The notes: generated by a model not told the origin, from the letters alone. DNA of 16,861 nt from an uncultured Oscillibacter sp. (GCA_902476875.1 CABSFC010000056.1:1-16861), one strand, 5' to 3'; positions 1-6,967 are shown, counted from the first letter of the stretch. A program made the numbers and translations.

Positions 1-11
1 GCCCACCCCCA

Positions 12-21
12 CGGGCTGATC
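12..21. repeat. 10-bp direct repeat, left copy (also at 2772-2781)
   Basis: CGGGCTGATC occurs here and again at 2772-2781, bracketing the XRE, TIGR02391 and recombinase genes at a distance of 2,760 bp. It could be an attachment-site remnant or a chance match or part of the dispersed hairpin repeat. The rest of 1-92 holds only a small GGCC-TGCG-GGCC hairpin (near 40-51) and no gene. Confidence 0.3.
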
Positions 22-92
22 TGCGCCACTTCTTTGTTCGGCCTGCGGGCCGGGACGGGAGAAAAACGCATGGGGAAAATTGTGTTTTCGGG

Positions 93-121
93 TTGCAATT
101 TTCGACAAACTGGGTTATAAT
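93..121 (+). promoter_or_regulatory. Promoter of the XRE/recombinase operon
   Basis: TTGCAA (93-98) and a perfect TATAAT (116-121) are separated by 17 bp, which is a sigma-A type promoter about 29 bp before the first gene. The -10 box lies inside an inverted repeat, GGGTTA (112-117) and TAACCC (127-132), spaced by 9 bp. A repressor bound there would block the promoter. Autoregulation by the XRE protein just downstream is inferred. The octamer GGTTGCAA also occurs at 91-98 and again at 141-148 beside the ribosome binding site. Confidence 0.7.
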
Positions 122-149
122 AAACTTAACCCGAATAGGAGGTTGCAAC

Positions 150-503
150 GTGAAAGAATTGGGTAAACGGTTAAAAGCCCTGCGGGAGAGTATCGGCATT
201 TCACAAGTAAAAATGGCGGAGGCCATCGGCTCTACACAGTCCAGCGTCAACCGCTACGAAAACGGCCAGTCCACCCCGCCTGTGGAGTTGTTCCGCCGCT
301 ATGCGGATTACTTTGATGTGTCGCTGGATTATATCTTTGCCCGGACGGATAAGCCCCAAGGGGTGACATACGAGTTTAAGCCCAAGGCCGCCCCGGAGCG
401 TGAGGAAATGCGCCGCTTCATTGAAATGTGCTTTGACCCACATTCCCCCATGAATGAGAAGTTGAAAGAAACCCTGCTGCGCATGATGGAGGATGGAGAA
501 TGA
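150..503 (+). CDS. XRE-family helix-turn-helix transcriptional regulator
   Basis: The 117-residue protein starts with a Cro/C1-type helix-turn-helix (about residues 3-60): LGKRLKALRESIGISQ, then SQVKMAEAIGSTQSSVNRYENG, the usual turn and recognition helix, then PVELFRRYADYFDVSLDYIF. The remaining 50 residues are a charged tail of no recognised family. The GTG at 150 is chosen because AGGAGG sits at 138-143 with good spacing; an upstream ATG at 93 overlaps the -35 box and would add 19 unlikely residues. Its stop overlaps the next start (ATGA), so it is translationally coupled to the TIGR02391 gene. Role inferred: repressor of this small operon, possibly acting at the inverted repeat over the -10 box. 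Confidence 0.9.
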   Translation: MKELGKRLKALRESIGISQVKMAEAIGSTQSSVNRYENGQSTPPVELFRRYADYFDVSLDYIFARTDKPQGVTYEFKPKAAPEREEMRRFIEMCFDPHSPMNEKLKETLLRMMEDGE

Positions 504-1213
504 AGGTTCCATACGAAAAAGAAGTCTCTGCAATAAAAGACTGGGCACATCGCTCCAATGCTCAACTTTCAACAGGAGTATTACCAGCATTTTTACAAAC
601 CGAATGTTGGCAAATCCGAAATGATTTGCAGACGATTTCAACAAATATTCAGTATGAATACCCGTTTTATAGCCGTGAATTATTGGTGATAAAGGATATA
701 CTTTTTTCTTATTCCCAGCCTCCTTATGGTGCAATGACGTTGAACCCAGCCGCATTTGGAGAACTTTTCATAATTATCAAACACATTTCTTCGGAACCGA
801 TAGATACTCGGTTTTGGCAGGATATTCACCCCCGAATCACCGCTATCTCAAAAGGGCTGTTTTGTGACGGTCATTTTGCCGCCGCCTGCGAAAGCGCCAT
901 TAAAGAAGTTGAAACTCGAATGCGAGAGCTGTTTAAGGCAGGCAAACCGAACTCTGTCGTTCCTAAGGACGCAGCGGGACTAATCGGCGCACTGTTGTCT
1001 GACAATGGATTTTATCAATTTTGCGATACATCAGAAATAAGCGGAGCAAATTTCCGTAAAGGTGTTAAATCCATCTTTGAGGGCGCTTTTATGGCTTACC
1101 GAAATCCCTCTATGCACGCAAATCTAACTTGCTCACAAAGAGAAGCTTTTGAACGGATTGTGCAGGCAAGTCAAATGATGGGCATTTTAACAAGCGGCGA
1201 GGTGAGAACATGA
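500..1213 (+). CDS. TIGR02391 (Ymh-like) protein, probable HEPN-type
   Basis: The 237-residue protein has a mostly helical N-terminal half that I do not recognise. Its C-terminal half (about 110-232) resembles the TIGR02391/Hypoth_Ymh family: LFCDGHFAAACESAIKEVETR at 120-140, then a GAFMAYRNPSMHANL segment. That segment holds R201-N-P-S-M-H206, an R-x4-H motif with Asn after Arg, as in the catalytic motif of HEPN ribonucleases. This family is found on phages and mobile elements. RNase activity here is inference from the motif. The gene overlaps both neighbours by ATGA, so it is co-translated with the XRE regulator and the recombinase. Its codons are far richer in A and T than those of the recombinase and chromosome, suggesting separate acquisition. 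No antitoxin is obvious unless the XRE protein serves as one. Confidence 0.72.
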   Translation: MKVPYEKEVSAIKDWAHRSNAQLSTGVLPAFLQTECWQIRNDLQTISTNIQYEYPFYSRELLVIKDILFSYSQPPYGAMTLNPAAFGELFIIIKHISSEPIDTRFWQDIHPRITAISKGLFCDGHFAAACESAIKEVETRMRELFKAGKPNSVVPKDAAGLIGALLSDNGFYQFCDTSEISGANFRKGVKSIFEGAFMAYRNPSMHANLTCSQREAFERIVQASQMMGILTSGEVRT

Positions 1214-2889
1214 AAGCAGTTATTTACGCCCGCTATTCCTCCGACAACCAGCGTGAGGAAAGCATTGAGGGCCAAATCCGGGAGTGTACTGCCTTTGCCG
1301 AAAAAAACGACATCACCATCTTGCGCCACTACATAGACCGGGCCTTTTCCGCCAAGACGGACAACCGCCCGGAATTTCAGAACATGATTAAGGACAGCGG
1401 CAAGCGCCTGTTCGATATGATACTCGTCTGGAAGCTGGACAGGTTTGCCCGCAACCGCTACGACAGCGCCCGCTACAAGGCGGCCTTGAAAAAGAACGGT
1501 GTTAAGGTTGTGTCCGCCACCGAGGTTATTTCCGACGGGGCCGAGGGCATCATTCTGGAAAGTGTGCTGGAGGGGTACGCCGAATACTACTCCGCCGACC
1601 TGTCCGAGAAGGTAGTCCGGGGCATGACGGAGAACGCCCTGAAATCCAAATACAACGGCGGCACCCTGCCGATTGGCTACCAGATCGACAGCGAGCAGAC
1701 TTTCCAGCTTGACCCGCTGACCGCCCCCTTTGTGCGGGAGGCATTCCAGCGGTATGACGAGGGGGCCACCATGACCCAGATACGGGATTGGCTCAACGAG
1801 CAGGGCGTGAAGAATACACGGGGCCAGAAGCTGACCTACAACAGCGTCCAGCACCTTTTGAACAACCGCCGCTATATCGGGGAGTACACCTACCGGGATA
1901 TTGTGGTGCCAGGCGGTATCCCCGCCATTGTCCCCCAAGACCTCTTTGACCGGGTGCAGGAGAAGCTGGCAAAGAACAAAAAGGCCCCAGCCCGCCACAA
2001 GGCCGAGGACGATTACCTGCTGACAACCAAGCTGTTCTGCGGCTACTGCGGGGCCTACCTCTGCGGCGAGAGCGGCACCAGCCATACGGGGAATACCCAC
2101 CGCTATTACAAGTGCGTGTCCGTGAAAAAGAAGCGGCAGGAGTGCCACAAGAAGTCTGTACGCAAGGAATGGATTGAGGATTTGGTGGTCAGCGAAACCA
2201 TGAAAATGGTAATGGACGATAAGGCCATTGAAGCCATTGTGTCCATGCTGATGGATTTGCAGGACAGGGAGAATGTGAACCTGCCGCTCTATGAACAGCA
2301 GTTACGGGAGGCGGACACGGCCATTCAAAACCTGCTGAACGCCATCCAGCAGGGTATCTTGACCAAGTCCACGAAGGGCCGACTGGAAGAGCTGGAAACC
2401 ACCAAGGAGGAACTGGAAACCAAGATTGCCTGTGAGAAGCTGGCAAAGCCCAAGGTCAGCGCCGAGTTTATGACCTTCTGGCTTCACCGTTTCCGCAAGC
2501 TGGATGTGCGGCAGAAGTCCCACAGGAAGATGTTGATTGATACTTTTGTCAACGCCATTTTCCTGTATGATGACAAGATGGTGATTACTTTCAACTACAA
2601 GGACGGAACGGACACCATTACTTTTGATGATCTCAAAACCGCATTGGCTGATAAGAAAACCGGTTCGGATTTGGATTGCTTAACTGCACCAAAAGAAAGA
2701 GACAGGCATAGCCTGTCTTTTTCTTTTGGTGCTTTCCCGCTTTTGCCGCAGGCAAAAGCGGGCCGCTGCGGCGGGCTGATCCAAATCGTGCGGGGAAACC
2801 TTGCGGTTTCCCCGCACACACCCATTCCCTCCGAAAACCGCAGGTCCGCATGGCTCTGCCTGAGACGCCGGGCTGAAACCCGTTCCTAG
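1210..2889 (+). CDS. Large serine recombinase (integrase)
   Basis: Site-specific recombinase of the resolvase/invertase superfamily, 559 residues as read. The N-terminal catalytic domain (1-140) has YARYSSDNQ with nucleophile Ser10 and Arg8, and VWKLDRFARN with Arg78 and Arg81. A recombinase domain follows (about 150-255). The zinc ribbon uses C277-x2-C280 and C302/C312, followed by a coiled coil (about 361-412). Such enzymes integrate and excise mobile elements between attP and attB. The recognisable protein ends near residue 489 (GSDLD). The last 70 residues (from about 2680) are low-complexity read-through across a terminator-like hairpin and two further hairpins, ending at TAG 2887-2889. 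The stop overlaps the stop codon of the convergent brnQ. The tail is probably not part of the functional enzyme. The start overlaps the previous stop (ATGA). Confidence 0.9.
   Translation: MKAVIYARYSSDNQREESIEGQIRECTAFAEKNDITILRHYIDRAFSAKTDNRPEFQNMIKDSGKRLFDMILVWKLDRFARNRYDSARYKAALKKNGVKVVSATEVISDGAEGIILESVLEGYAEYYSADLSEKVVRGMTENALKSKYNGGTLPIGYQIDSEQTFQLDPLTAPFVREAFQRYDEGATMTQIRDWLNEQGVKNTRGQKLTYNSVQHLLNNRRYIGEYTYRDIVVPGGIPAIVPQDLFDRVQEKLAKNKKAPARHKAEDDYLLTTKLFCGYCGAYLCGESGTSHTGNTHRYYKCVSVKKKRQECHKKSVRKEWIEDLVVSETMKMVMDDKAIEAIVSMLMDLQDRENVNLPLYEQQLREADTAIQNLLNAIQQGILTKSTKGRLEELETTKEELETKIACEKLAKPKVSAEFMTFWLHRFRKLDVRQKSHRKMLIDTFVNAIFLYDDKMVITFNYKDGTDTITFDDLKTALADKKTGSDLDCLTAPKERDRHSLSFSFGAFPLLPQAKAGRCGGLIQIVRGNLAVSPHTPIPSENRRSAWLCLRRRAETRS
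2686..2732 (+). terminator. Strong hairpin terminator inside the recombinase reading frame
   Basis: A 22-bp stem (2686-2707 with 2711-2732) contains one G-T pair and encloses an ATA loop. The core GACAGGC-ATA-GCCTGTC is preceded by an A-rich run and followed by TTTTTCTTTT, so it can terminate in either direction. It lies about 155 bp before the first in-frame stop of the recombinase. Confidence 0.8.
2736..2762. repeat. Hairpin, 12-bp perfect stem
   Basis: CCCGCTTTTGCC (2736-2747) pairs with GGCAAAAGCGGG (2751-2762) around a GCA loop. It shares its TTTGCC/GGCAAA core with the hairpin at 15862-15884. Confidence 0.75.
2788..2817. repeat. Hairpin, 13-bp perfect stem
   Basis: GTGCGGGGAAACC (2788-2800) pairs with GGTTTCCCCGCAC (2805-2817) around TTGC. 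The inner nine base pairs, GGGGAAACC/GGTTTCCCC, are identical to the stem at 15887-15907. Both copies are followed within about 10 bp by a CCC-TTCCCT-like pyrimidine run. Confidence 0.75.
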
Positions 2890-4166
2890 CGGGCTTTCGC
2901 CTGCGCGATTCGCCCGATCAGGGCGCCCAGCAGACCGCAGACGGCGGCGGGGAGCAGCCAGCCGAAGCCCATGGCCGCCAGGGGGAGCCGCTTCAAAAAG
3001 TCCAGCGGTACGCCGAAGTCCGCCGCCACCGTCAACGCGCTGAAAATCAGAGCGCCCAGCGCCGCCATGCGGAACACCCAGTCGGAGCGGATGCGCCTGC
3101 CGAAGAGGGCCAGGACGATCAGCACCAGAGTGGGCGGGTAGACGATGTTCAGGATGGGGGCGGCGATGGAGACGATCTGATCCAGGCCGAAGTTGGAGGT
3201 CACGGCGCTGAACACGCAGATGACCGCCACCAGACAGGCGTAGGAGACGCGCCCCCCGGAGAGCTTGGAGAAATAGGACGCGGCGGAGCTGACCAGGGCC
3301 GCGGCGGTGGTGACGCAGGCCAGCGCCACCACCACGGAGAACAGGACGACGCCGGGGTACCCCATCAGATTCCGCACGATGGCCACCACCAGGTAGGTGC
3401 GCAGCACGGTCAGATCAAAGTAGATGGAGGTGGTGACGCCCAGGTATGTCAGCCCCAGGTACACCACCAGCAGCGCCGCGCCCGCCACCACGCCGGCGCC
3501 CGCCACCATGCGGAACTGGTCCCCGGGGTCGGTGTGGCCCTTGTCCCGGGCGCTTTTCAGCACGATGATGCCGAACACCAGCGCCGCCAGCACGTCCATG
3601 GTCTGATAGCCCGCCTCGATGCCGGTGAAAGGCACGTTGTCCACCGGCACATCGTTCGGCACCGGTCCGATGGGGTCCGCCACGCCCTTGACGATCAGGA
3701 CCAGCAGGCCGACGAGCAGCGCGGGGGTCAGCACCTTGCCCACGATGTCCACCACGGCGGCCTCTTTCAGGCACAGCAGCAGAATCAGCAGGAAGAACAG
3801 CGCGGAGAACAGCACCGGGCTGAAGCCAGAGACCAGCGGGGCCAGGGCCATCTCATAGGTGGTGGCCGCCGTCCGGGGAATGGCCAGCATGGGGCCGATG
3901 CACAGCACGATGGCGCTCATCAACACCGTGGAGGGCAGCCGGCCTATCCGGCCGATGACGCCGTCGGAGCCGCCGCCCCGCAAAACGGCGAACAGCGCCA
4001 GCAGGGCCAGGCCGATGTCCGCCACATAGTAGCAGAGAAAGCCCAAAAACCACTGAGCGCCGCAGCTCAGGCCCAGGTAGGGCGGGAAGATCACGTTGCC
4101 CGCGCCGAAGAACATGGAGAACAGGGCGAAGCCGATGACAAACATATCCTTTTGCGTATGCCGCAT
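2886..4166 (-). CDS. brnQ: Branched-chain amino acid importer (LIVCS family)
   Basis: Cytoplasmic membrane symporter for leucine, isoleucine and valine, 426 residues with about 12 hydrophobic segments. Family hallmarks are visible: FALFSMFFGAGNVIFPP (residues 13-29), IPRTAATTYE, and GYQTMDVLAALVFGIIV in the middle. ATG at 4164-4166 is chosen because AAAGGTGG lies just upstream and the start MRHTQKDMFVIG fits the family. The frame stays open as far as 4682, but that extension runs across the promoter region and the next gene. A promoter with two consensus hexamers lies 64-93 bp upstream. The stop codon overlaps the end of the recombinase frame by three bases in the convergent direction. The window also carries azlC-azlD exporters, so uptake and export genes for the same substrates lie about 6 kb apart. 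Confidence 0.93.
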   Translation of the reverse strand: MRHTQKDMFVIGFALFSMFFGAGNVIFPPYLGLSCGAQWFLGFLCYYVADIGLALLALFAVLRGGGSDGVIGRIGRLPSTVLMSAIVLCIGPMLAIPRTAATTYEMALAPLVSGFSPVLFSALFFLLILLLCLKEAAVVDIVGKVLTPALLVGLLVLIVKGVADPIGPVPNDVPVDNVPFTGIEAGYQTMDVLAALVFGIIVLKSARDKGHTDPGDQFRMVAGAGVVAGAALLVVYLGLTYLGVTTSIYFDLTVLRTYLVVAIVRNLMGYPGVVLFSVVVALACVTTAAALVSSAASYFSKLSGGRVSYACLVAVICVFSAVTSNFGLDQIVSIAAPILNIVYPPTLVLIVLALFGRRIRSDWVFRMAALGALIFSALTVAADFGVPLDFLKRLPLAAMGFGWLLPAAVCGLLGALIGRIAQAKAR

Positions 4167-4195
4167 GAAAAGCCACCTTTCTGAAGCGCCGCCGG

Positions 4196-4223
4196 TTGAC
4201 AACGCGCGGGCATGTTGTATGAT
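4196..4223 (+). promoter_or_regulatory. Promoter for the DUF4358 lipoprotein gene
   Basis: TTGACA (4196-4201) and TATGAT (4218-4223) are spaced by 16 bp on the plus strand. The predicted transcript starts near 4230 and would have a leader of about 175 nt. It shares DNA with the oppositely directed brnQ promoter. Confidence 0.6.
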
Positions 4224-4229
4224 GGTAGT

Positions 4230-4259
4230 ATTATACGGGGACACCCGGCGGAATGTCAA
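4230..4259 (-). promoter_or_regulatory. Promoter of brnQ
   Basis: On the minus strand, a perfect TTGACA (4259-4254) and a perfect TATAAT (4235-4230) are spaced by 18 bp. The predicted start near 4223 gives a leader of about 57 nt before the brnQ ATG. Two consensus hexamers suggest strong basal transcription unless repressed. Confidence 0.75.
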
Positions 4260-4404
4260 CGAGCTGGGGGCCGGGGCGGCCCTCCCGCTTTGAAAATTTT
4301 GCGGAAAAGGCGGGAACTTTTTCAGCGCGGCCGCGTCTAAAGAGAGGAACCCGCGGCGGCCCGCCGGACCGCCCGGAAGAACGGATGAAAAGGAGAACCT
4401 GATC

Positions 4405-5100
4405 ATGAAAAAAAGACTGCTTGCCCTGCTGCTGGCCCTGGCCATGACGGCGATGCTGGCCGCCTGCGGCGGCAAACAGGCCCCCGTGGAGGGAGAGACG
4501 CCCGGAGAGGATATCGAGGCGGCGGAGCCTGAGGAGGACGGCGCGGAGGACGCCCCCGAGGCGGACGCGGACAGCGGCGATCCGGAGCCGGAGACCGGCA
4601 GCGGCGCCGCCGACCCCGCCCGAAAGCCGGAGGCCGCGCCGGTGCAGAAGCCCGCGGAGCTGCCGGCGGACAGCCAGAGCAAGCCCGCCGACGGGGTGGA
4701 CCTGGCGGCGTTTTACGAGACGCTGTCCGCCGGGGAGGACTGGCCCGCCATGACGCGGGCGGAGGGCGAGGTCCTGGACGCGTTCTACCCCGGCCTCTCC
4801 GGCATTGCCACCGACCAGTGCGCGGTGTACACCGCCATGATCTCCGCCACCGTGGGCGAGATCGCCCTGGTGGAGGCGCGGAGCGCCGACGATGTCCAGA
4901 AGGTGAAGGACATCTTCCAGGCCCGCGTCGATTACCAGGTGGGCGACGACGAGAACCCCGGCGGCGCCTGGTACCCCCAGACCATTGAGGGCTGGAAGAA
5001 CGGCTCCCGCATCGTCTCCAACGGCAATTTCGTGATGCTGGTGGCCCTGAGCGACGGGGCCGACGGCGTTGTGGCGGCCTTTGACGCGCTGTTTGCTTAA
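4405..5100 (+). CDS. DUF4358 domain lipoprotein
   Basis: 231-residue lipoprotein. The signal peptide MKKRLLALLLALAMTAMLAAC has an LAAC lipobox, so Cys21 would be lipidated and the protein anchored outside the cytoplasmic membrane. An acidic, Pro- and Ala-rich linker (about 25-95) follows, then a compact domain (about 97-228) with FYPGLSG, a central ALVEARSADDVQKVKDIF helix, and NGNFVMLVALSDGADGVVAAF at the end. This matches the DUF4358 pattern of Clostridia; its function is unknown. AAGGAG (4389-4394) is 10 bp before the ATG. The gene is transcribed away from brnQ and is followed by a 16-bp-stem terminator. It appears monocistronic. Confidence 0.82.
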   Translation: MKKRLLALLLALAMTAMLAACGGKQAPVEGETPGEDIEAAEPEEDGAEDAPEADADSGDPEPETGSGAADPARKPEAAPVQKPAELPADSQSKPADGVDLAAFYETLSAGEDWPAMTRAEGEVLDAFYPGLSGIATDQCAVYTAMISATVGEIALVEARSADDVQKVKDIFQARVDYQVGDDENPGGAWYPQTIEGWKNGSRIVSNGNFVMLVALSDGADGVVAAFDALFA

Positions 5101-5108
5101 GTATATGC

Positions 5109-5143
5109 AAAGCGGAGGACTTTCAAAGAAAGTCCTCCGCTTT
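5109..5143. terminator. Bidirectional terminator between the lipoprotein and DUF362 genes
   Basis: A perfect 16-bp stem (5109-5124 with 5128-5143) with an AAA loop is flanked by an A-run on one side and TTTTCTTTT on the other. It serves both convergent genes. Confidence 0.9.
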
Positions 5144-5158
5144 TCTTTTCGGGCGCCC

Positions 5159-6280
5159 TCAGATTTTGACCAGCTCGTATTCCCGGCTGCCCAGGCCCAG
5201 CTTTTCCGCATGGTCCAGGCAGACCTCCCACTCGGTGTCCGGGTGGACCTTCCGGAAGAAGTCGCCCTCGTTGCAGGCGCACTCCCTGTCGAACAGCACG
5301 GAGCCGGGAACGGCGGTCTGGGCCAGCACCGCGTCGGCGCAGGCCTGGTCCAGAGCCACGGGGTCGAAGGAGGCGAACATGCCCACGTTGGGGACGATGG
5401 GCACGTCGTTTTCCCCGTGGCAGTCGCAGTTGGGGGACACGTCCAGCACCAGGGACACGTGGAAGCAGGGGCGGCCATCCACCACCGCCTTGGTGTACTC
5501 GGCGATCTTCTTGTTCAAAACGGCGGGGGCCTCGTCGTACAGGCACTGGATGGCGTCCTTGGGGCACACGGCAAGGCACCGGGCGCAGCCCACGCACTTG
5601 TTCGTGTCGATGCTGGCCTTGCCGTCGGCGCCGAACCGGGGCGCGCCGTGGGCGCAGATCTTGGCGCAGGCCCGGCAGCCGACGCACTTCTTCTGCTTGA
5701 CGAAGGGCTTGCCGGAGTTGTGCTGCTCCATCTTGCCCGCCCGGGAGCCGCAGCCCATGCCGATGTTTTTCAGCGTGCCGCCCATGCCGGCCTGCTCGTG
5801 GCCCTTGAAGTGGGTCAGGGAGATGAACACGTCCGCGTCCATGACGGCCCGGCCGATCTTGGCGGCTTTGACATACTCGCCGCCCTGGACGGGGACCTCC
5901 ACCTCGTCGTTGCCCTTCAGGCCGTCGGCAATGATGACGTGGCAGCCGGTGTTGTAGGGATTGAAGCCGTTCTGATAGGCGGACTCAATGTGGTCCAGGG
6001 CGTTCTTCCGCCCGCCGATGTACAGCGTGTTGCAGTCCGTCAGGAAGGGCCTGCCGCCCTGGCTCTTCACCAGGTCCGCCACCGCCCTGGCCCAGTTGGG
6101 CCGCAGGTAGGCCAGGTTCCCCGGCTCGCCGAAGTGCATCTTGATGGCGACGAATTTGTCCTCCATGTCGATGTCGCCAAAGCCCGCGGTCATCATCAGC
6201 CGGGCCAGCTTCTGGGGCAGGTTCTCCCGCCAGCTGGGACAGCGGAAGTCCGCGAAATAGACTTTTGATCGTTCGGACAT
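5159..6280 (-). CDS. DUF362 protein with two [4Fe-4S] clusters
   Basis: 373-residue soluble protein of the DUF362 family. The N-terminal half includes KVYFADFR, VAIKMHFGEPGN and FISLTHFKGHEQAGMGGTLKNIGMG. Two ferredoxin motifs are inserted near the centre: C199-x2-C202-x2-C205-x3-C209 and C229-x2-C232-x2-C235-x3-C239-P. Further cysteines lie at 285-287 and 334-336. The family is annotated as iron-sulfur proteins of unknown reaction; electron transfer is the likely role. The ATG at 6278-6280 follows AAGGAG at good spacing; an open frame continues upstream to 6391 but overlaps the preceding gene. It lies 64 bp after the small acidic protein gene on the same strand, so the two may be one transcript. 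Confidence 0.88.
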   Translation of the reverse strand: MSERSKVYFADFRCPSWRENLPQKLARLMMTAGFGDIDMEDKFVAIKMHFGEPGNLAYLRPNWARAVADLVKSQGGRPFLTDCNTLYIGGRKNALDHIESAYQNGFNPYNTGCHVIIADGLKGNDEVEVPVQGGEYVKAAKIGRAVMDADVFISLTHFKGHEQAGMGGTLKNIGMGCGSRAGKMEQHNSGKPFVKQKKCVGCRACAKICAHGAPRFGADGKASIDTNKCVGCARCLAVCPKDAIQCLYDEAPAVLNKKIAEYTKAVVDGRPCFHVSLVLDVSPNCDCHGENDVPIVPNVGMFASFDPVALDQACADAVLAQTAVPGSVLFDRECACNEGDFFRKVHPDTEWEVCLDHAEKLGLGSREYELVKI

Positions 6281-6344
6281 GTCATATCTCCTTTTCTTTC
6301 CCTCAATTTCCTCAAAGCGGGAGGCGCGGTCCGCCTCCGCGTGT

Positions 6345-6758
6345 TTACTCGTCCAGGTCCACGGAGATGTTGTCGGTGCCGTGCTCGTCAAATTCGGACA
6401 GATAGGCGTCGATGCGGTCCATCAGGGCGCCGTAGTTCTCCCGGGTCAGGGGCTCGCCGTCCATGTCCCGCAGGGCCAGCTCCTCCGCCAGGATCTCATA
6501 GAACACCACGTCCTCGTAATTCTCGATGGCCTCGTGGATGCCGCCGTCGGCAAAGGCCCGGGAAGGGATCAGATCGCCCCGGTACATCTCCACCAGCTTG
6601 CCCATCCTGTGCTGGAGGCAGTGGGAGAACACCAGGCTCTCCACCTGGTCGTACTCCTGGATGCGGTCGTTCTCCCGGGTGGAGTTCATCACCCAGTTTC
6701 CTATGTACACAAGGTCCAGCAGATAGCGGTACTGCTGCTCCGTCAACTCGATCTTCAT
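6345..6758 (-). CDS. Small acidic protein of unknown function
   Basis: 137 residues, acidic and predicted mainly helical, with no signal peptide or membrane segment. It begins MKIELTEQQYRYLLDLVYIG and ends with an Asp/Glu-rich tail (SVDLDE). I recognise the style of a conserved clostridial hypothetical protein but not a named family. The start is supported by GGGAGGTG about 8 bp upstream on the minus strand. It is the first gene after a minus-strand extended -10 promoter bracketed by two TGTACA palindromes. DUF362 follows 64 bp downstream, with no terminator visible between them. Confidence 0.75.
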   Translation of the reverse strand: MKIELTEQQYRYLLDLVYIGNWVMNSTRENDRIQEYDQVESLVFSHCLQHRMGKLVEMYRGDLIPSRAFADGGIHEAIENYEDVVFYEILAEELALRDMDGEPLTRENYGALMDRIDAYLSEFDEHGTDNISVDLDE

Positions 6759-6779
6759 ATGGGCGCACCTCCCAGACAG

Positions 6780-6819
6780 TTTGTACAGTGAATACTATTA
6801 TAACAAAGTCCTGTACAAA
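6780..6819 (-). promoter_or_regulatory. Extended -10 promoter bracketed by paired TGTACA palindromes
   Basis: On the minus strand, TGTTATAAT gives an extended -10 box (TATAAT at 6802-6797). No good -35 box is visible. TTTGTACAG (6780-6788) and CTGTACAAA (6811-6819) form a 9-bp inverted repeat centred exactly on this box. Each arm contains the self-complementary TGTACA, and the two centres are 30 bp apart, about three helical turns. This is a plausible operator for a dimeric or looping repressor. Confidence 0.55.
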
Positions 6820-6859
6820 ATTCTATATAAAAAAGCGGGTAAAAAGACTAAAATCTGTC

Positions 6860-6888
6860 TTGCGGCAGGATACTTCTCATAGTATAAT
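6860..6888 (+). promoter_or_regulatory. Promoter of the murI operon
   Basis: TTGCGG (6860-6865) and a perfect TATAAT (6883-6888) are 17 bp apart. The predicted transcript starts near 6895 and its leader carries an 8-bp stem, CGGACGCG (6911-6918) with CGCGTCCG (6933-6940), just before the ribosome binding site. Confidence 0.6.
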
Positions 6889-6967
6889 ATATAACTCGAT
6901 AACGCGAACGCGGACGCGCGCCGGGCGCGGACCGCGTCCGGAATTTCAGGAGGAGCAGGGAACAAGT

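Noticed and set aside
4294..4308. CodY-box-like sequence AATTTTGCGGAAAA near the brnQ promoter
   Set aside because: It has about five or six mismatches to the known CodY consensus, which is too weak to call.
4167..4682. Upstream extension of the brnQ frame
   Set aside because: It would run across both promoters and into the lipoprotein gene; the ATG at 4164-4166 has a ribosome binding site and fits the family start.
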